From Anaerolineales bacterium (GTDB lineage: Bacteria; Chloroflexota; Anaerolineae; Anaerolineales; UBA4823), in contig JALHTN010000531.1 in NCBI GenBank assembly GCA_022865865.1, forward strand, positions 1 through 5,227: DNA of 5,227 bases. Reading direction: 5' to 3'. A program made the translations under genes and the position numbers. Position 1 is the stretch's first letter. The number at the start of each line of letters is the position of its first letter. Below the pieces are notes generated by a model. The model did no database searches and was not told the origin of the DNA. It saw only the letters and a list, made by a program, of their open reading frames with translations. Below, one piece after another: positions 1 to 5,227 of the stretch.

Positions 1-64
1 AATTGCTCACTGCGCGTAACCCACCAAAGTAGTGAGTCATTTGATCGACTTGAAGTATTGCCAT
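1..64 (-). CDS. livG: LivG-type branched-chain amino acid ABC transporter ATP-binding protein, N-terminal fragment
   Basis: Only the first 21 codons are in the window; the gene runs off the left edge. The visible peptide begins MAILQVDQMT and continues with HYFGGLRAV, which is the standard opening of LivG-type ATPases (a first beta strand, then an aromatic-FGG-L-A-V segment ahead of the Walker A loop). Walker A itself is not in the window. The ATG sits one base after the livM stop codon, and a purine-rich GAGGGGG (71-77, minus strand) inside the last livM codons is placed six bases upstream as ribosome binding site, so translation is probably coupled to livM. By family knowledge the protein would be a cytoplasmic nucleotide-binding subunit, pairing with LivF, that powers import through LivH/LivM. 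The identity rests on this short motif plus operon position, but the two agree well. Confidence 0.88.
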   Translation of the reverse strand, partial: MAILQVDQMTHYFGGLRAVSN

Positions 65-65
65 G

Positions 66-1382
66 CTACACCCCCTCTTCCGGCTTTTGTTTGGGCTTGA
101 TGGTTTGCGTGAAGTCGAACTCTGTGAATGATATCAATCCTGTTGGTCGAGTGATCATCACGATGATCAGCAGGAGCGGGATCACAAGCCACTTGTAGAT
201 TTCCAAAGGTCGCAATGCTTCACTTAACAAGTTGATGCTTAATGCACCGACGATAGAACCCTGGACTGAATTCAAGCCTCCAAAGTAGACCATTGCCAGG
301 ACTTCAGCCAGCATCTGGATCCCAAATGTGCTGGGATTAACGTAGCGGATCACATGTGCAAAAAGACCGCCTGCGACACCAGCCCAAAATGCGCCGAACA
401 AGAATGCGACAAATTTTGTGCGGCGAGTGTTGACGGTCATTGCATCTGCTGCGATTTCACCATCTCGCACAGCATTAAGAGATTTGCCTAATGTCGAACG
501 GACAAAATTGTTCATGATCCAGATTCCCAAAATGGTCCACAGGAAGACGGTTGGGAGAGTTGCCCAATCTGGTTGACCGCCTAAGCCACGTGAACCTCCA
601 ACCACCTCAAGATTCTCCAAAAAGCTCTTGACCATGAACATGAAGGCTAATGAAATAATTGCTAAGTAGTCACCTCTGGTTTTGAAAGATGGGACAGCGA
701 CCAGGATGGCGCCCAGCGAAGCTGCTACACCACCTATTAACAATCCGATTGGAAACAAGAATCTCCCTAAACTCTCCGGAAGAAGCGCTGCTCCGAGAAT
801 ATTGTCGTTAACAAACAACCCGACTGTGAAAACCGAAGCCCCGTAAGCTCCCAGTGCGATGAATCCGGGATGCGAGCAGGAGAATTCGCCCATATAACCA
901 TTAATAAGGTTTAAGCTAAGGGTAATGATGATGGCAACCAGGATCAGCCTGACAACCAGCAGGCGGTAGTCGTTGATATCAGACCAAAGATGCAGGATGA
1001 AATATAACAATAGGAGATGAAAAAGGACGGAAAACCAATTTCGGAAATTAAACATTTTGGCTGAAAACCAATTGGATGGAGTAGCAATCAACCTGGCTGC
1101 CAAGAGAATCGGCAGCACATAGATTAGCAAATCGTACAAGATGGCACTGGGGATCAACTCGGGTTTTTGGAGGGCTATGACAATGCCAAACAGAGCAGGG
1201 ATTCTGGGCATGCCCAGAGCTCTCGCCAGCTGCAGACCAATCAGCTGTTCAAGCGAGACCGCCACCAGCGCGCCAAATAACCAGCCAAGAATTGGCACCA
1301 TAACGAAGGGCGCTGAAATCTTTGTTTTAAGCAGATCAAGTCGTTCCCGGCTTGTGGGTATTGTTTCGCTTGTTACTGCCAT
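66..1382 (-). CDS. livM: Branched-chain amino acid ABC transporter permease LivM
   Basis: This is a 438-residue integral membrane permease of the LIV/HAAT importer family, expected to pair with LivH to form the transmembrane channel. Family landmarks are clear: LNLINGYMGEF...HPGFIALGAY at about residues 157-180 (the LivM core entry motif), VGGSRGLGG near 261-269, the cytoplasmic ATPase-coupling segment LGKSLNAVRDGEIAADAM at about 308-325 followed by AGVAGGLFA, and a C-terminal YFGGL...GSIVGA and RPTGLISF ending. Ahead of the core there is an N-terminal section of about 135 residues with three or four hydrophobic segments, so the protein is long for the family but close in size to E. coli LivM (about 425). 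The start is supported by GAGGT (1389-1393) six bases upstream. It lies 38 bases after livH and one base before livG. The core motif reads FSCSH where LSLGH is usual. The exact substrate cannot be read from the permease. Confidence 0.95.
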   Translation of the reverse strand: MAVTSETIPTSRERLDLLKTKISAPFVMVPILGWLFGALVAVSLEQLIGLQLARALGMPRIPALFGIVIALQKPELIPSAILYDLLIYVLPILLAARLIATPSNWFSAKMFNFRNWFSVLFHLLLLYFILHLWSDINDYRLLVVRLILVAIIITLSLNLINGYMGEFSCSHPGFIALGAYGASVFTVGLFVNDNILGAALLPESLGRFLFPIGLLIGGVAASLGAILVAVPSFKTRGDYLAIISLAFMFMVKSFLENLEVVGGSRGLGGQPDWATLPTVFLWTILGIWIMNNFVRSTLGKSLNAVRDGEIAADAMTVNTRRTKFVAFLFGAFWAGVAGGLFAHVIRYVNPSTFGIQMLAEVLAMVYFGGLNSVQGSIVGALSINLLSEALRPLEIYKWLVIPLLLIIVMITRPTGLISFTEFDFTQTIKPKQKPEEGV

Positions 1383-1420
1383 ATTTTTACCTCGTATCTA
1401 GGATCTGAATGGTACTGGAT

Positions 1421-2344
1421 CTACAACCTCAATTGGGCAGTGTATGTCTCACCGAATAAGCCGTGGGGTCTGAAGACCAGGATAACCAGAATGATGGAGT
1501 ATGCAATCAGATCGCGCAGCGTTGAAGGGAAAAATGCTGCCACAAAAATCTCAATGAACCCCAGCATAAATCCGGCTACCGCAGCACCCAGAATGGAGCC
1601 GCGACCACCCAAGATTGCAGCCACAAATGCCTTCCAGCCAAAGGTTATTCCCATATACGGGTCCATAACTGGAAAAGCGACGCTGAATAGAATCCCAGCA
1701 GCTGCTGCCAGACCCGATCCAAGGGCAAATGTGAGCGCAGCGATATTATTGAGCGGCACACCCATTAAAGGCACCACCACAAAATCGAAAGCCGTCGCAC
1801 GCATAGCCATGCCCCACTTCGTTCGTTGGACAAATTGATGCAAAGCTAACATCAGCAGCACAGCAACAACAACGATCATAATCTTCTTATTGGTGATAAA
1901 GACACCAGAAATCTGGTAGGTAGCTGATTCGATGAGGTCAGGGAAGGCTAACCGCTCTGCACCCAATAGGGCTAGAATTCCAGTCTCCAGAATGATACCG
2001 ATCATTAGACCCGTGATAGCTGCTGAGGCGCGTGGGGCGTTGCGTAAAGGCCGATAACCAATCCTCTCGACGGTTATCCCAACAAAGGAAGTCAGAAACA
2101 TGGCCAGGAGGATAGTCACCACTAATATCAACCAGCCGGGTACAACAATGGACATCAATGCCGCCAAAGCAAGAACCCCAGTGGCGATAAAGAAACCGAT
2201 GTAGGCGCCGACCATAAATATGTCACCATGAGCAAAATTAAACAATAATAGGACACCATAAACCATTGAATACCCGAGGGCGATCAAGGCGTAAAAGCTG
2301 CCCAGCTGAAGGGCGTTTACCACCATTTGGAGGAAAAATTCCAT
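1421..2344 (-). CDS. livH: Branched-chain amino acid ABC transporter permease LivH
   Basis: This 307-residue membrane permease is the expected partner of LivM in a branched-chain amino acid (LIV/HAAT) importer, and its length is typical of LivH. The N-terminus has the diagnostic LGSFYALIALGYSMVYG (about 14-30) followed by NFAHGDIFMVGAY (36-48). The C-terminal half carries GWKAFVAAILGGRGSILGA (about 236-254) and ends in the usual FRPHGLFG (291-298). About eight hydrophobic segments span the protein. The cytoplasmic coupling loop at about 178-195 (GMAMRATAFDFVVVPLMGV) is recognisable but has a hydrophobic run where family members usually carry acidic and alanine residues. The ATG is fixed by a full AAGGAGGT (2354-2361) nine bases upstream. 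The gene follows livJ after a 135-base gap with two inverted repeats and precedes livM by 38 bases. A urea (UrtB) or amide variant is conceivable but nothing here favours it. Confidence 0.95.
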   Translation of the reverse strand: MEFFLQMVVNALQLGSFYALIALGYSMVYGVLLLFNFAHGDIFMVGAYIGFFIATGVLALAALMSIVVPGWLILVVTILLAMFLTSFVGITVERIGYRPLRNAPRASAAITGLMIGIILETGILALLGAERLAFPDLIESATYQISGVFITNKKIMIVVVAVLLMLALHQFVQRTKWGMAMRATAFDFVVVPLMGVPLNNIAALTFALGSGLAAAAGILFSVAFPVMDPYMGITFGWKAFVAAILGGRGSILGAAVAGFMLGFIEIFVAAFFPSTLRDLIAYSIILVILVFRPHGLFGETYTAQLRL

Positions 2345-2353
2345 AGCGATCAG

Positions 2354-2361
2354 ACCTCCTT
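2354..2361 (-). promoter_or_regulatory. Ribosome binding site of livH
   Basis: The minus strand reads AAGGAGGT, a full Shine-Dalgarno sequence, nine bases before the livH ATG. It fixes that start. It matters because the right-hand stem of the 2368-2406 inverted repeat ends only six bases upstream, so folding there could affect ribosome access. Confidence 0.85.
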
Positions 2362-2367
2362 GTTAAT

Positions 2368-2406
2368 GGAGGGCGGGTGATCGATAATCCATCCAACCCG
2401 CCCTCC
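2368..2406 (-). repeat. Inverted repeat, 11-bp GC-rich stem in the livJ-livH gap
   Basis: GGAGGGCGGGT (2368-2378) and ACCCGCCCTCC (2396-2406) are perfect reverse complements separated by 17 bases, giving a strong RNA hairpin on the transcribed minus strand. The base run after the stem in the transcription direction is ATTAAC, not a U tract, so it does not look like a standard intrinsic terminator. It lies directly before the livH SD. Likely roles, inferred only, are protection of the livJ message 3' end from exonucleases, partial transcription read-through control, or modulation of livH translation. Such intercistronic hairpins are known between binding protein and permease genes of other ABC importers. 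Confidence 0.8.
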
Positions 2407-2421
2407 TCATAAATCGGTTCC

Positions 2422-2440
2422 GACTCAGCTCAGCTGAGTC
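2422..2440 (-). repeat. Short palindrome GACTCAGCT-C-AGCTGAGTC in the livJ-livH gap
   Basis: This is a perfect 9-base inverted repeat around a single central base, lying 39 bases after the livJ stop. As RNA it can fold as a 7-bp stem (GACTCAG/CTGAGTC) with a 5-base loop, extendable by a few weaker pairs from the flanking TTT and GGAA. No U tract follows. It could act with the larger stem at 2368-2406 as a second message-stabilising or attenuating hairpin, or be a DNA operator. The sequence cannot tell these apart. Confidence 0.65.
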
Positions 2441-2479
2441 AAAGGGAGAATGTGGGGAGTATTCTTATCTACCCATCAC

Positions 2480-3658
2480 CTACGGGCACACTTGCTGATA
2501 GAATTCAAACTCACCTTCATCACTGATCTTGACGATCACTGCGCATTTAATCGGGTCACCCTGTTCGGTGAAAGTCATCGTCCCCGTGATACCCTCAAAA
2601 TCCTTAATATTTGCCAGAGCATCGCGAACACAGGCTCGATCTGCGGTGATATCCCCGGTTATCTCACCACAATCCTGTATGGCTTTCTGGATGATGAGCA
2701 TGGTATCCCAGGTGAGTGCGCCAACATCGTCGGGTATATAGCCATGTTTATCATTATAGCGATCGATAAATTCCTTGGTGGCACCGGTCGCGCCTGCCGC
2801 AGCATAGTGGGTGCTGAAGAACAGACCAACACAATCCTCACCACACAGGTTCATGAGCTCGGCTGAACCCCAGCTATCGCTACCAACAATGGGTGCGTTC
2901 CATCCTAATTCGTGCGCTTGCTGTGCGATTAGAGCAACCTCATTGTAGTATTGGGGCGTGAAGATGAATTCAGCGCCAGACTCTCGGATCTTGGTCAACT
3001 GGGCGGAGAAATCAGAATCTTTGGTCGTAAAACTTTCATAAGCCACGACAGAATCAGGTCCGTGGAGATCCTCCCAGGCACTCTTGAAGAATTCTGCCAA
3101 ACCCTTGGGATAGTCGCTAGCCACGTCGTAGAGCACAGCGGCTTTTGTAAAGCCAAATTCCTCGTTAACAAAATTGGCTACAACGGGTCCTTGGAAAGGG
3201 TCCAGGAAGGGGGTCCGGAATACCCATGGACGATCGAGGGTCGTATTGGGGTTGGTCGACCAGGGGCTTACCATCGGTGTTTCGTTGTCGTTTGCCACGC
3301 CGCCAGCTGGTACTGCTTGCTTTGATGATTGTGGCCCAACGATCACCAGAACTTCGTCCTGGGAGATTAATTTCGTGTTGGCCTTGGTGGCAGATTCTGC
3401 CTTGGATTCGTTGTCCTCAATAACCAGTTCCACGGGATATTTCTTTCCACCAACTTCAAGTCCACCTGCTGCGTTTATATCCTCCAGCCACATCTCAGCA
3501 GAAAACTTAGTGCCCTCACCTACTTTTGGAATATCACCGGTCAGAGGTGCATTGATACCAATCACGATGGTAGGTTCGGTAGATTGAGCACAGGCGCTGA
3601 TCAAGAATGCACCTATAAAAATCCAGCTCAATACAAGTAACAAATATCGTTTCTTCAT
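2480..3658 (-). CDS. livJ: Branched-chain amino acid ABC transporter substrate-binding lipoprotein (LivJ/LivK type)
   Basis: This 392-residue extracytoplasmic receptor of the Peripla_BP_6 / type 1 periplasmic-binding fold captures the amino acid and delivers it to LivH/LivM. Residues 1-22 form a lipoprotein signal peptide (KKR charge, hydrophobic core, lipobox ISAC with Cys23 as the lipid anchor), so it is membrane-tethered. The mature domain opens with IVIGINAPLTGDIPKVGEG (31-49), then INAAGGLEVGGKKYPVELVIEDNES (61-85) and the ligand-pocket stretch VGPQSSKQAVPAGG (107-120) leading to TPMVSPWSTNP. A second lobe follows, with the typical GWNAPIVGSDSW (252-263) and FEGITGTMTF (354-363). Six mature cysteines (272, 276, 330, 343, 372, 391) all sit in the C-terminal third. 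The start is supported by AGGAGA (3665-3670) six bases upstream. It is first in the liv operon, as expected for the most abundant component. The specificity (Leu/Ile/Val or other amino acids or amides) is not settled by sequence. Confidence 0.93.
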   Translation of the reverse strand: MKKRYLLLVLSWIFIGAFLISACAQSTEPTIVIGINAPLTGDIPKVGEGTKFSAEMWLEDINAAGGLEVGGKKYPVELVIEDNESKAESATKANTKLISQDEVLVIVGPQSSKQAVPAGGVANDNETPMVSPWSTNPNTTLDRPWVFRTPFLDPFQGPVVANFVNEEFGFTKAAVLYDVASDYPKGLAEFFKSAWEDLHGPDSVVAYESFTTKDSDFSAQLTKIRESGAEFIFTPQYYNEVALIAQQAHELGWNAPIVGSDSWGSAELMNLCGEDCVGLFFSTHYAAAGATGATKEFIDRYNDKHGYIPDDVGALTWDTMLIIQKAIQDCGEITGDITADRACVRDALANIKDFEGITGTMTFTEQGDPIKCAVIVKISDEGEFEFYQQVCP

Positions 3659-3696
3659 TTTTTCTCTCCTAACTTTGGATTAAAGATCAACATAAT

Positions 3697-3747
3697 TTAC
3701 AAATTGCCAATGTCACCTATACATTCAGAAATTTTTAAAATCATCAT
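3697..3747 (-). CDS. Possible 16-codon leader ORF, Ile/Leu rich, upstream of livJ (speculative)
   Basis: The minus strand encodes MMILKISECIGDIGNL and a stop codon that lies 38 bases before the livJ start. Six of the 16 residues are Ile or Leu, suggestive in the leader of a branched-chain amino acid importer. It begins directly after the stop of a four-codon ORF (MKHP, 3748-3762) that overlaps the end of a perfect AAGGAGGTGAT. The SD core is 16 bases from this ATG, which is longer than usual, and one base from the MKHP start, which is too close. AT-rich DNA gives Ile codons by chance, and no clear terminator stem follows, so classical attenuation is not shown. Treat as a candidate only. Confidence 0.2.
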   Translation of the reverse strand: MMILKISECIGDIGNL

Positions 3748-3760
3748 TTACGGATGTTTC

Positions 3761-3771
3761 ATCACCTCCTT
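3761..3771 (-). promoter_or_regulatory. Orphan perfect Shine-Dalgarno (AAGGAGGTGAT) in the livJ leader
   Basis: Eleven consecutive bases on the minus strand complement the universal 3' end of 16S rRNA, the strongest such match in the window, yet it lies about 100 bases before livJ and no normal gene follows at the proper spacing. It might serve the tiny ORFs at 3748-3762 and 3697-3747, act as a ribosome standby or stabilising site on the livJ leader, or be chance. Confidence 0.4.
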
Positions 3772-4062
3772 GAAAAATTAGCTAATGAAACGAGCTATGT
3801 ACTGGTACAGAAATTCGAACACACTTTAACCAAACCGATACCACAAATTGATCTGGCATGCGTTTGTTTCGCGCAGAAAGAGAGTAAACAGGTTTCCTTC
3901 ATTCAGGGAACTCAGGATTTCTCCCCCACAATATTTATTATTTATTGCAAAATATTCCATAGTCAGGTACTAATCATACTCAATGCATGCTTTCCGGTAG
4001 AAAAGTTAACGAAGGAGCGTACCTACATCGGAAATTATTAATTGGGATAGAACAATAAAGAG

Positions 4063-4089
4063 TTTATAACAACTTATTCCGACTGTCAA
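4063..4089 (-). promoter_or_regulatory. Candidate sigma70-type promoter for the liv operon
   Basis: On the minus strand a perfect TTGACA (-35, 4084-4089) is followed after 15 bases by TATAAA (-10, 4063-4068, 5 of 6 matches). The spacing is shorter than the preferred 17, which weakens the call. It sits 36 bases after the stop of the preceding gene and would give a leader of about 400 bases before livJ. A closer promoter hidden in the AT-rich sequence is possible, but I found no better pair. Confidence 0.3.
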
Positions 4090-4124
4090 TAAACAGCTTT
4101 CGATCAATCCAGATAGTATTGGTT

Positions 4125-4541
4125 CTAATGACCTCGCAGGTGAGTGGGTGTTACCCGGATGGTTGTACGGTAAGAGTCTTTGAATTCACTCTCGGTCATA
4201 TTTATACTTACCAACCCCTGGCGGTATTTCTCAATATATGCTTCCATTTCTGCTGGTGAAATTGGTGATGGATCGATCAGTGCTGTACCGAGCAGAACAA
4301 CAATATCTTCACCTGAGTTTGCACTATCAAGATTCAGGGCAACCCTGGGATGCAATTTGATATGGGAAACTTTATGGGCTTGAGGTCGGGAAAAAATTAA
4401 AATGGTTTCTCCGCTCCATAAAAACCACACCGGTCGGGGTTGGGGAGTACCCTGATTATCGGTGGTCGTCAGCCAGATGATTTCATCTTCCGCTAAACGA
4501 CGTGCAGCGCGTTTTCCGAAGTCTGAGGTCAAATCGATCAT
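4125..4541 (-). CDS. PNPOx-fold FMN/F420-binding oxidoreductase, Rv3369-like (probable F420-dependent class)
   Basis: This is a 138-residue cytoplasmic protein of the pyridoxamine 5'-phosphate oxidase-like split-barrel fold. Hallmarks are IIWLTTTDNQGTPQPRPVWFLW (about 21-42; first barrel strands with the G-x-P-x-x-x-P-V-W-F turn), ETILIFSRPQAHKVSHIKLHPRVALNLD (45-72; the strand, Lys and helix that contact cofactor phosphate in this fold), DIVVLLGTALI (79-89), YIEKYRQGL (102-110), and the closing RVTPTHLRGH. This pattern resembles the mycobacterial Rv3369 family annotated as probable F420-dependent enzymes. Size is normal for that group. The cofactor (F420, FMN or even heme) and substrate cannot be decided from sequence. 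The ATG has AAGGAG (4547-4552) five bases upstream. It follows the nuclease gene by only 29 bases, so they are probably one transcript, though no functional link is obvious. It is not part of the liv operon in function. Confidence 0.85.
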   Translation of the reverse strand: MIDLTSDFGKRAARRLAEDEIIWLTTTDNQGTPQPRPVWFLWSGETILIFSRPQAHKVSHIKLHPRVALNLDSANSGEDIVVLLGTALIDPSPISPAEMEAYIEKYRQGLVSINMTESEFKDSYRTTIRVTPTHLRGH

Positions 4542-4570
4542 TTTTGCTCCTTGAATTTTGGGACTGGGAA

Positions 4571-5227
4571 TCAGTATCCAGTTTGACGAGCGTTTTCTCG
4601 ATAATTACAAAAACTGCATTTGGGATGTGCAGCTGGGGGAGCAGGTGCGTCGAGCACCTCTAAGACACCATCAATAAATTCCAAGAAAGTTTTATCGTCT
4701 TTGGGGCATTCCAACCAGGTGACCTGGCCTTCATAAGCCAGGTTTCCCTGCTCGGTCCGGTTCATTTGTACAGGTTCCACACACAATAAACCTAGCACGG
4801 TTATAGGACTCAACGAAAATTTTCCTGGATGCGGATTTTCTAAAGCGTATGAATAGGCATGCAGCTGCCGAGAATAGAAAGCGACATGTTCACTTTTTGG
4901 CTGCGAGGTCTTGAAATCCACCACTGCAAAGCTTTGATCATCGAACTGGAGGACAGTATCAAATGTTCCCCGGATATAACAGCTGGAAGAGTGATGGGGG
5001 AATGAAATCGGTGCGGAGTAGACCCATTTGTCAGCATAAGCCACCTGACCGGGTGGCAGCGCGGGTGAAATCTCTTCTGCGGGCAGTTGATAGAAAAATT
5101 CCTTCATCAGGCGATCGATGCGGGTAAAGATCTTTGGGAAAGCGAGCCCGGGACGGTTGAAATTTCGCACTACTTTCAGGTAAAAACAGCGGGGGCATTC
5201 ATCCCATAGAAAGGTCAGGTCGGAAGG
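4571..5227 (-). CDS. PD-(D/E)XK (RecB/Cas4-like) nuclease, 5' end beyond the window
   Basis: The open frame continues to the right edge, giving 218 visible residues. A GTG at 5170 is internal: upstream of it the same frame encodes FLWDECPRCFYLKV, the conserved N-terminal helix of small RecB-like nucleases, so only a short piece of the N-terminus is missing. Catalytic motifs of the PD-(D/E)XK fold follow in order: Asp in GTFDTVL (visible residue 90), VVDFKTS with Asp104 and Lys106 (the D/E-x-K pair), and QLHAYSYAL (Gln121, Tyr125; the QxxxY motif typical of RecB/AddB/Cas4-type nucleases). The C-terminus has HPKCSFCNYRENA (Cys204, Cys207). With Cys11 and Cys14 at the front these could bind an iron-sulfur cluster or zinc. 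By fold it should cut DNA with a divalent metal, in repair or DNA processing. No cas, add or helicase gene is visible. The stop lies 29 bases before the next gene. Confidence 0.85.
   Translation of the reverse strand, partial: PSDLTFLWDECPRCFYLKVVRNFNRPGLAFPKIFTRIDRLMKEFFYQLPAEEISPALPPGQVAYADKWVYSAPISFPHHSSSCYIRGTFDTVLQFDDQSFAVVDFKTSQPKSEHVAFYSRQLHAYSYALENPHPGKFSLSPITVLGLLCVEPVQMNRTEQGNLAYEGQVTWLECPKDDKTFLEFIDGVLEVLDAPAPPAAHPKCSFCNYRENARQTGY

Larger units (their letters stand above)
3659..4124. other. 466-base AT-rich intergenic region: livJ leader and promoter region
   Basis: No convincing protein gene of normal size lies here. In the transcription direction it contains a promoter-like TTGACA/TATAAA pair close to the preceding gene (4063-4089), an AT-rich palindrome (AATTATTAATT, about 4033-4043), a TGTAC-tg-GTACA inverted repeat at 3798-3809, and then the orphan SD with mini-ORFs at 3697-3771. 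I see no stem followed by a U tract that would terminate the upstream operon, nor a riboswitch pattern I recognise. A 95-codon plus-strand reading frame (3754-4041) crosses it but has no ribosome binding site and no recognisable protein character. Confidence 0.6.

Noticed and set aside
2450..2866. Plus-strand open frames antisense to the binding protein, permeases and PNPOx-fold gene (for example 2450-2866, 3174-3587, 1440-1838, 1141-1401, 4180-4383)
   Set aside because: Each lies opposite a clearly recognised gene and its translation has no domain character; they are shadows of the real coding frames.
3751..3775. Plus-strand ATCACCTCCTT resembling the 3' end of a 16S rRNA gene
   Set aside because: The match is limited to the anti-SD segment itself; the flanks do not resemble the conserved end of 16S rRNA, so it is better read as an SD on the minus strand.
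3754..4041. 95-codon plus-strand reading frame in the intergenic region
   Set aside because: No Shine-Dalgarno upstream of its ATG, no recognisable domain, composition typical of translated AT-rich noncoding DNA, and it runs against all neighbouring genes.
4081..4124. Possible terminator after the PNPOx-fold gene (CTGT-TTATTG-ACAG)
   Set aside because: Only four to five base pairs and no U tract; too weak to call.
5168..5170. GTG at 5170 as the start of the nuclease
   Set aside because: The frame stays open to the window edge, the upstream codons encode the conserved DECPRCFYLK motif, and no ribosome binding site stands before the GTG.
4571..5227. Cas4 of a CRISPR system
   Set aside because: Motifs are shared by many RecB-like nucleases, the cysteine pattern differs from Cas4, and there are no direct repeats or cas genes in the window.

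Overview
The window reads almost entirely on the minus strand and looks like ordinary bacterial chromosome: tightly packed genes, good Shine-Dalgarno sites, moderate GC in the genes and one AT-rich intergenic region. No phage, transposon, CRISPR or RNA gene is visible. The protein styles (a lipoprotein LivJ-type binding protein, a pyridoxamine-oxidase-fold enzyme of the F420-linked type, and a short RecB-like nuclease) would fit a Chloroflexota (Anaerolineae-like) bacterium. That is an inference from family resemblance, not a marker-based assignment.

In the direction of transcription (right to left) there are two blocks. Block 1 (about 5227 to 4125) is a PD-(D/E)XK, RecB/Cas4-like nuclease whose 5' end lies beyond the right edge. 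It is followed 29 bases later by a 138-residue PNPOx-fold protein resembling the Rv3369-type probable F420-dependent enzymes. These two are probably co-transcribed. A 466-base AT-rich region (4124 to 3659) follows. It holds one promoter-like pair near its upstream end and, about 100 bases before the next gene, a perfect 11-base anti-SD complement next to two tiny ORFs.

Block 2 (3658 to 1) is a branched-chain amino acid (LIV/HAAT family) ABC importer operon in the classical order: binding protein (livJ-type lipoprotein), permease livH, permease livM, and the first 21 codons of the ATPase livG, which runs off the left edge. A second ATPase, livF, is expected just outside. The binding protein captures the amino acid outside the membrane, LivH and LivM form the channel, and LivG (with LivF) would power uptake. 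The 135-base livJ-livH gap carries two strong inverted repeats, one ending six bases before the livH ribosome binding site. These probably set the binding-protein to permease ratio.

I found no convincing new system. The items most worth a second look are the two hairpins in the livJ-livH gap, the Ile/Leu-rich mini-ORF and orphan SD in the livJ leader, and the 2+2 cysteine arrangement of the nuclease.
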